This document shows, in pieces, positions 59,763 to 64,000 of a DNA stretch of 64,000 bases. Origin of the DNA: Exiguobacterium sp. RIT594 (GTDB lineage Bacteria; Bacillota; Bacilli; Exiguobacteriales; Exiguobacteriaceae). Under the pieces are notes generated by a model. That model made no database searches. It was not told the origin of the DNA and worked only from the letters and a program-made list of their open reading frames with translations. Position numbers and translations under genes: made by a program. Location of the stretch: NCBI RefSeq assembly GCF_003339585.1, contig NZ_QPKF01000001.1:992001-1056000 (forward strand), in the 5' to 3' direction. Position 1 is the stretch's first letter. Every line of letters begins with the position of its first letter.

Positions 59763-59805
59763 TATTCATCTTTAAACAGCATCCTGACATAAGCGTTCTC
59801 TTACG

Positions 59806-59833
59806 CAGCTAACTATCGGTTTAGCTGTTTTTT
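59806..59833 (+). terminator. Rho-independent terminator of the NDT-like gene
   Basis: CAGCTAA (59806-59812) pairs with TTAGCTG (59821-59827), followed by TTTTTT. Confidence 0.85.
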
Positions 59834-59944
59834 GTTATCGTCTTTTTCATGTTCCTTGCTTCTTCAGTTTTACCTTTTTAAATAGACAAAATTTTCAAAT
59901 AATATTACACTTATTTTACCTTAATTTGTAAAAGGAGTGTTTCG

Positions 59945-60640
59945 ATGGATATTTTTGTGAAAGACGTTTCGCATACGTTTAGTCAGGCAGGGTTACAGAG
60001 TGATGTTCTGCAAGAATTAAACTGTCAGTTTTCCGCTGCTGAAATTACAGCACTTGTCGGTCCGTCCGGCTCGGGCAAATCAACGTTTTTAAGCCTGATC
60101 GGTTCACTCGACCGGCCGACGGGAGGTCAGATTACATACGACGGACAGGACATTACGAAGTGGAAGAACCGGCAACTGTCAAAATTCCGGGCGCAGGAAA
60201 TCGGTTTTGTTTTTCAGCAGTTTCATCTGTTGCCGGCGTTGACGGTCAAAGAGAATCTGCTCGTCCCCCTGCTGAAACAAAAGACTGACTTCAACAAAGA
60301 AAAACGGATTGCGGAAATTCTCGAAAAAGTCGGGCTGACGGAGAAACAGCATGCCTTGACGGCGCAGTTATCCGGCGGGCAGCAGCAACGGGTCGCGATT
60401 GCCCGGGCCCTGATTAATCGCCCGCGCTGGATTCTCGCGGACGAACCGACCGGTAATCTCGATTCGGTTAACGGGGAGATGATTTTCCAACTGTTGCTCG
60501 ACCTGCATCAGGAAGAACAATGCGGCATTTTGTTTGTGACACATGATTTGTCACTGGCTGAACGGGCGGACCGGATTTTATTCATGCAGGACGGCCGGAT
60601 TGTTGAAGACCGGCGGAAACAGACTGTTCGAAGTATTTGA
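59945..60640 (+). CDS. MacB/LolD-type ABC transporter ATPase
   Basis: A 231-residue ABC ATPase. Walker A is [13 protein letters not shown]-loop [11 protein letters not shown], signature [15 protein letters not shown], Walker [12 protein letters not shown] and H-loop [21 protein letters not shown] precedes ATG 59945. It is followed 26 bases later by its FtsX-type permease. It closely resembles the orphan ATPase at 48003. Confidence 0.93.
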   Translation: MDIFVKDVSHTFSQAGLQSDVLQELNCQFSAAEITALVGPSGSGKSTFLSLIGSLDRPTGGQITYDGQDITKWKNRQLSKFRAQEIGFVFQQFHLLPALTVKENLLVPLLKQKTDFNKEKRIAEILEKVGLTEKQHALTAQLSGGQQQRVAIARALINRPRWILADEPTGNLDSVNGEMIFQLLLDLHQEEQCGILFVTHDLSLAERADRILFMQDGRIVEDRRKQTVRSI

Positions 60641-60666
60641 AGATGAAAAAATAGAGGAGGTATACC

Positions 60667-63303
60667 ATGTTACGTTTTGTCCTGAATCACTGGCGCCGGC
60701 AACGGTTTAAGTTCATCTTGACGCTTATCGGAGCGCTGATCATCAGCGCCGGACTCAGTTTGATGTTCAATCTGACTGACTCGAGTCAAGGCACGGTCGA
60801 ACAGACGTTACAGAAAAAATGGTCGTCCGCCTACGATATCGTCGTCCGGCCAAAAGGCAGTCAAATGTCGACCGAATCAAGTGACCTGCTCGAACCCAAC
60901 TATTTAAACGGCATCAACGGTGGGATTTCCTTAAAACAATACGAAACGATTAAACAAATGAAGGAAATCGATATCGCCGCACCGATTGCTGTCATGGGAT
61001 ATGCCCATACATTTGTTACTTTTAAGAAAGCCATGACGTTTCCAAAGGAGCCCGGTATTTACCGCTTCAAGAGAACAACCTACACCGAGTCAGGACTCGG
61101 TAAAGAACAGCAATTCGAAGACCTCATTCATATTGCTCAAGGAACGAAGATCCAATTACCTGAAAAGGTCCCCTTCTCAACATCGCCGGTGGAAAGCTTT
61201 CGGGATGTCTCTGCTGGGAATCCGGTTCTGATCGTCGCCGTCGATCCGAAAGAGGAGGCCAGACTGGTAGGGCTCAATCAAAGCGTCAGTTCCAAAAACA
61301 ATTCACGGTACTTTTCACAATTGGATCAACGGGAGTCTCCTCGGGGAGCTAAAGATAATGTCATTCCGGTCCTTATCAATCCGCATTCTTTTAATAAAGG
61401 GATGTACGAATTTACGATTGAAAAGCTGGATGCCCCTTATCAAACCAAGCAGGATCAGGAAAAGCTGGTCCAAGAATTGGCCCAGAAAAAGCCGGACGGA
61501 GATCTTGTAAATTCTATTCTTAAGACCTATCCGGCCAAATTGACCCAACGTCTTGAGATCCCTTCTTCTAAAGTGGAAGAAACATATCTCAAAACATTAT
61601 CGGAAGGGACAAACCTCCAGACGTTTGTTGCAGAAGATGCTCCAGGCGCCCAATTGCTGTATCAATCAGGTCCGCTTCAGTTCAAAGAAACCAAAAGTCC
61701 ATATCCGACGCGCTGGAAAAATGCTTTTGAAGTCAGCACGTCCGCGATTCACTTAAAAAACTGGTACTTTTCGGAGTCGACCTATCCTTCCAAAGGATAT
61801 CGATCACTCGTCTCGACCGGAAAAAAGATCAAAAATCCTTCCGAGATGCAAATTCCGTTTAAGTATCCTTACCTCACCTTTAAAGTCGTCGGTTTGTATG
61901 ATCCGAACAAAATCAAAGTCTCCAAAGATCCGCTTAATGAACTGCCGATGGAAACATACCGTCCGTCCTCTGCAGATCTCGTCCTTGACGCGAAAGGCAA
62001 TCCTGTTAATCCGGCCAAATCAATCGACACGTCTGGTAATCCGGTTGGTTTATTGACAAACTCACCAAACATCCTGACGACGCTGGACAGTGCGTTTGCT
62101 GTCAACGGAAAACAGGCCATCTCGTCAATTCGTCTGACCGTCAAAGGTGCAACGACCGTCAGTGAAGAATCGGAACAATTGCTGCAAGACGTCAAGACAC
62201 AAATCGAACAGGAAACCGGACTGCTGGCAACAATCACCAAGGGTTCGTCCCCGCAACCCGTCGTGACGAAAGTCGTCGATAACGGCAAGACACTCGGCTG
62301 GATTGAACAGCCGTGGGTCCATATCGGTGCCGCGATGACGATCTTCCGCGAGACGAGTGTCGGCTTCTCCGGTGTCATCTTCGCAATGCTCGCTGTTGCC
62401 ATCGTCTACGTCCTCGCGACAAGTTATGTCTCGATGCTCGCCCGGCGGAAGGAATTTGCCGTCTTGCTGGCACTCGGTTGGCGGACAAAGGACTTGTACC
62501 GGATCGTCCTGATCGAGGCGGCACTTCTTGCCGGATTTGTCTCCATCGTCGCGCTGATCGTCGAAAGCATTTTCTCATATGTCCAAAGTGAGACGATGAA
62601 CGGTTGGAGTCTGCTCTGGATCACGGTGTTCAGTCTCGTGATTTATTTTGCCGGTGCCGCCTGGTCTGCCTTTACGATCCGGAAGATTTCGCCGTACGAA
62701 GCGATCAAGACCGGCGAATATGCGTCCTCGTCGCACGTCAAGCTCAGTCTCCGGTCGACCTGGACGCTCGCACTGAAAGAAATCTTCGGCAAATGGAAAC
62801 GTAATGCGCTGTCGATTCTCTCGATTGCGTTACCAACAGCCTTGCTGACGTTTTTCCTGTTCGTCACATTCCACCTGCAAGGCGTCCTGTATACGTCCTG
62901 GCTCGGTCAGTTCGTTGCCTTACAAGTCGGACCGATGCATTACTTGACGATGGGCGTTGCGATTACGATTGCGATCTTGACAACCGGGGAAATCATGTGG
63001 CAAAACGTCACCGATCGACGAGCGTCACTCGCAATTTTAAAAGCCGTCGGTTGGACGAACGGTTCTGTCCGGCAGTTGATTGTCTTGGAAGGGATGCTGA
63101 TCGGATTTGTCGCCGGAATCGTCGGCCTGAGTATCTCGTATCTCACGATTTATGTCTTGTATGATCTCGTCCCGTGGGATGAGCCGCTTTTGATTGCTGT
63201 CTCCCTGCTTCTGCCGGTATTGTTCGGAACGATTGCTTCCCTATTGCCGGCGCAAATCGCAGCTCGCGTCAATCCGTATCAGGAGCTGAAGGACGCCGGG
63301 TGA
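60667..63303 (+). CDS. FtsX/MacB-type ABC permease
   Basis: An 878-residue permease. The first helix is at ~residues 14-34, then a very large extracytoplasmic domain runs to ~560. It is followed by two groups of membrane helices (~565-680 and ~715-870), each with an FtsX-type segment (SYVSMLARRKEFAVLLALGWRTKDLYR and TDRRASLAILKAVGWTNGSVRQLIV, with the EFAxLxAxG-like coupling helix). Type VII ABC systems act as mechanotransducers or exporters of peptides, lipoproteins or antibiotics, not as importers. GAGGAGG precedes ATG 60667. Confidence 0.9.
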   Translation: MLRFVLNHWRRQRFKFILTLIGALIISAGLSLMFNLTDSSQGTVEQTLQKKWSSAYDIVVRPKGSQMSTESSDLLEPNYLNGINGGISLKQYETIKQMKEIDIAAPIAVMGYAHTFVTFKKAMTFPKEPGIYRFKRTTYTESGLGKEQQFEDLIHIAQGTKIQLPEKVPFSTSPVESFRDVSAGNPVLIVAVDPKEEARLVGLNQSVSSKNNSRYFSQLDQRESPRGAKDNVIPVLINPHSFNKGMYEFTIEKLDAPYQTKQDQEKLVQELAQKKPDGDLVNSILKTYPAKLTQRLEIPSSKVEETYLKTLSEGTNLQTFVAEDAPGAQLLYQSGPLQFKETKSPYPTRWKNAFEVSTSAIHLKNWYFSESTYPSKGYRSLVSTGKKIKNPSEMQIPFKYPYLTFKVVGLYDPNKIKVSKDPLNELPMETYRPSSADLVLDAKGNPVNPAKSIDTSGNPVGLLTNSPNILTTLDSAFAVNGKQAISSIRLTVKGATTVSEESEQLLQDVKTQIEQETGLLATITKGSSPQPVVTKVVDNGKTLGWIEQPWVHIGAAMTIFRETSVGFSGVIFAMLAVAIVYVLATSYVSMLARRKEFAVLLALGWRTKDLYRIVLIEAALLAGFVSIVALIVESIFSYVQSETMNGWSLLWITVFSLVIYFAGAAWSAFTIRKISPYEAIKTGEYASSSHVKLSLRSTWTLALKEIFGKWKRNALSILSIALPTALLTFFLFVTFHLQGVLYTSWLGQFVALQVGPMHYLTMGVAITIAILTTGEIMWQNVTDRRASLAILKAVGWTNGSVRQLIVLEGMLIGFVAGIVGLSISYLTIYVLYDLVPWDEPLLIAVSLLLPVLFGTIASLLPAQIAARVNPYQELKDAG

Positions 63304-63398
63304 CTTTAAAGTGAATCCGCCTGAGGATGGACTCGCTGTACGGGAACACGTGCTACACTGGGTTCACATCAATTCCGTACAGAGAGAGGATGTTCGAG

Positions 63399-63986
63399 AT
63401 GGGAAATTGGCAATCGTGGCTTGATTTGTACAGTTACTGGGGTGTCCTGCTCGCTTTACTGGCCCATTTCATCCCGACTGAACTGATTATGGGCTATGCC
63501 GGCTATTTGGTGGCCTCCAATCAGATGTCGTTTCTCCTGATGTTCGCAGCCGGTTTAGTCGGATTTTATGTCTCCCAATCGATTCTGTACGTTCTCGCCT
63601 ATTACGGCGGCGAACGGGTCTTGTCCTTCTTAACGCGGTTGCTTCATGTCAATCCGGTCCGGATGCAGCTGGTCGAAGCGAACCTCCGGGCGTACGGCGG
63701 CTGGTATCTGTTGCTTTCGCCGATTTGGAAGACTTTATTCGGTCTGCTGGCCGGGACGTTACGGATTCGTTTTTCAACGTTCACCCTCTCGACATTACTT
63801 TCCTTCACCGTCTGGTCGTTATTTTTCATGACGAGCGGTTATCTGTTACAGGAGCGATGGACGCTTGTCGCGACGTTTGCATCACGTCATCTCAGCTGGA
63901 TCATCATCGGCAGCATCGTCCTTTTCCTTCTCGTGCGAATGGTCATCAAAAGACGGAAGCAGAAGAAAAATCAACCGGAAGATTGA
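63399..63986 (+). CDS. DedA-family membrane protein
   Basis: A ~195-residue DedA-family protein: LAHFIPTELIMGYAGYLVAS, FYVSQSILYVLAYYGGERVLSFL and WYLLLSPIWKTLFGLLAGTLRIRFSTFTLSTLLSF carry the family's hydrophobic pattern, with four or more helices. DedA proteins are linked to lipid-carrier (C55-P) flipping and membrane homeostasis. The start is set at ATG 63399, with GAGAGAGG 9 bases upstream; ATG 63390 is the alternative. It ends 14 bases before the window's right edge. Confidence 0.8.
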   Translation: MGNWQSWLDLYSYWGVLLALLAHFIPTELIMGYAGYLVASNQMSFLLMFAAGLVGFYVSQSILYVLAYYGGERVLSFLTRLLHVNPVRMQLVEANLRAYGGWYLLLSPIWKTLFGLLAGTLRIRFSTFTLSTLLSFTVWSLFFMTSGYLLQERWTLVATFASRHLSWIIIGSIVLFLLVRMVIKRRKQKKNQPED

Positions 63987-64000
63987 CTTCATTCACAAAT

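Noticed and set aside
1-64000. CRISPR arrays, tRNA or rRNA genes
   Set aside because: No regularly spaced direct repeats with unique spacers and no tRNA/rRNA signature were seen on reading both strands; a dedicated scan was not possible.

Overview
The window is chromosomal DNA from a low-to-mid GC Gram-positive bacterium (Bacillota). Gene content and order look most like Exiguobacterium: strong AGGAGG-type ribosome sites, sigma-B-type promoters, a CoA-binding gene followed by parE-parC, a TPP riboswitch before ykoE-ykoD-ykoC, an amaP/DUF2273/Gls24 cluster, and a ywnA/ywnB-like pair. The genus is an inference from recognition; no rRNA, tRNA or CRISPR array was seen. The left edge cuts a C39-type peptidase.

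Layout. 0-7 kb: DUF2339 membrane protein, a Fur-boxed iron-uptake operon (efeO-efeB-efeU) and a sigma-B-type stress gene. 7-10.9 kb: YolD-like protein, an apparent zinc-ribbon microprotein, an unknown winged-helix protein, an alpha/beta hydrolase, a WYL regulator and two small membrane proteins. 11-14 kb (minus): MoxR ATPase / DUF58 / DUF4129. 14-18 kb (minus): DUF3006, ComEC-like metallo-beta-lactamase, histidine phosphatase, then DUF3307 and SatD behind a regular three-unit operator array, then a Nudix hydrolase with a long leader. 18-23.2 kb (minus): yneT-parE-parC. 23.2-23.6 kb: a gene-free stretch with a dif-like site flanked almost symmetrically by two 50-bp direct repeats, just before a Xer-type tyrosine recombinase. 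24.7-32.6 kb (plus): SWIM/SNF2 helicase, ctc (L25), TPP riboswitch and thiamine-precursor ECF transporter, FAD oxidoreductase.

32.7-43.9 kb: hydrolase, an AT-rich GNAT gene, two tandem related lipoproteins (the first apparently starting at ATT), HmoA-like monooxygenase, nucleotidyltransferase, a degenerate RNase H-like protein, MATE exporter, soluble PAS chemoreceptor and SDR. 44-50.4 kb: Gls24/AmaP envelope-stress cluster with a sigma-B-type promoter, second SDR, luciferase-like monooxygenase, orphan LolD-type ATPase, ywnA/ywnB-like pair. 50.6-54.7 kb: a serine-recombinase-like protein lacking its catalytic residues, DUF4256, a folded inverted-repeat element and a Fur-boxed yxlE-yxlF-yxlG-like ABC module with a divergent regulator. 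54.8-64 kb: GGDEF protein, frameshifted hydrolase, HAD and GNAT pair, ECF sigma/anti-sigma pair, nucleoside deoxyribosyltransferase-like protein, MacB-type ABC exporter and DedA protein.

Together the region mixes chromosome maintenance (topoisomerase IV, Xer, dif candidate), iron-responsive transport (two Fur boxes) and general or envelope stress functions (three sigma-B-type promoters, one ECF module). The most unusual items are the dif/repeat arrangement, the SatD operator array, the ATT-start lipoprotein, the catalytically stripped recombinase and the unexplained Nudix leader.
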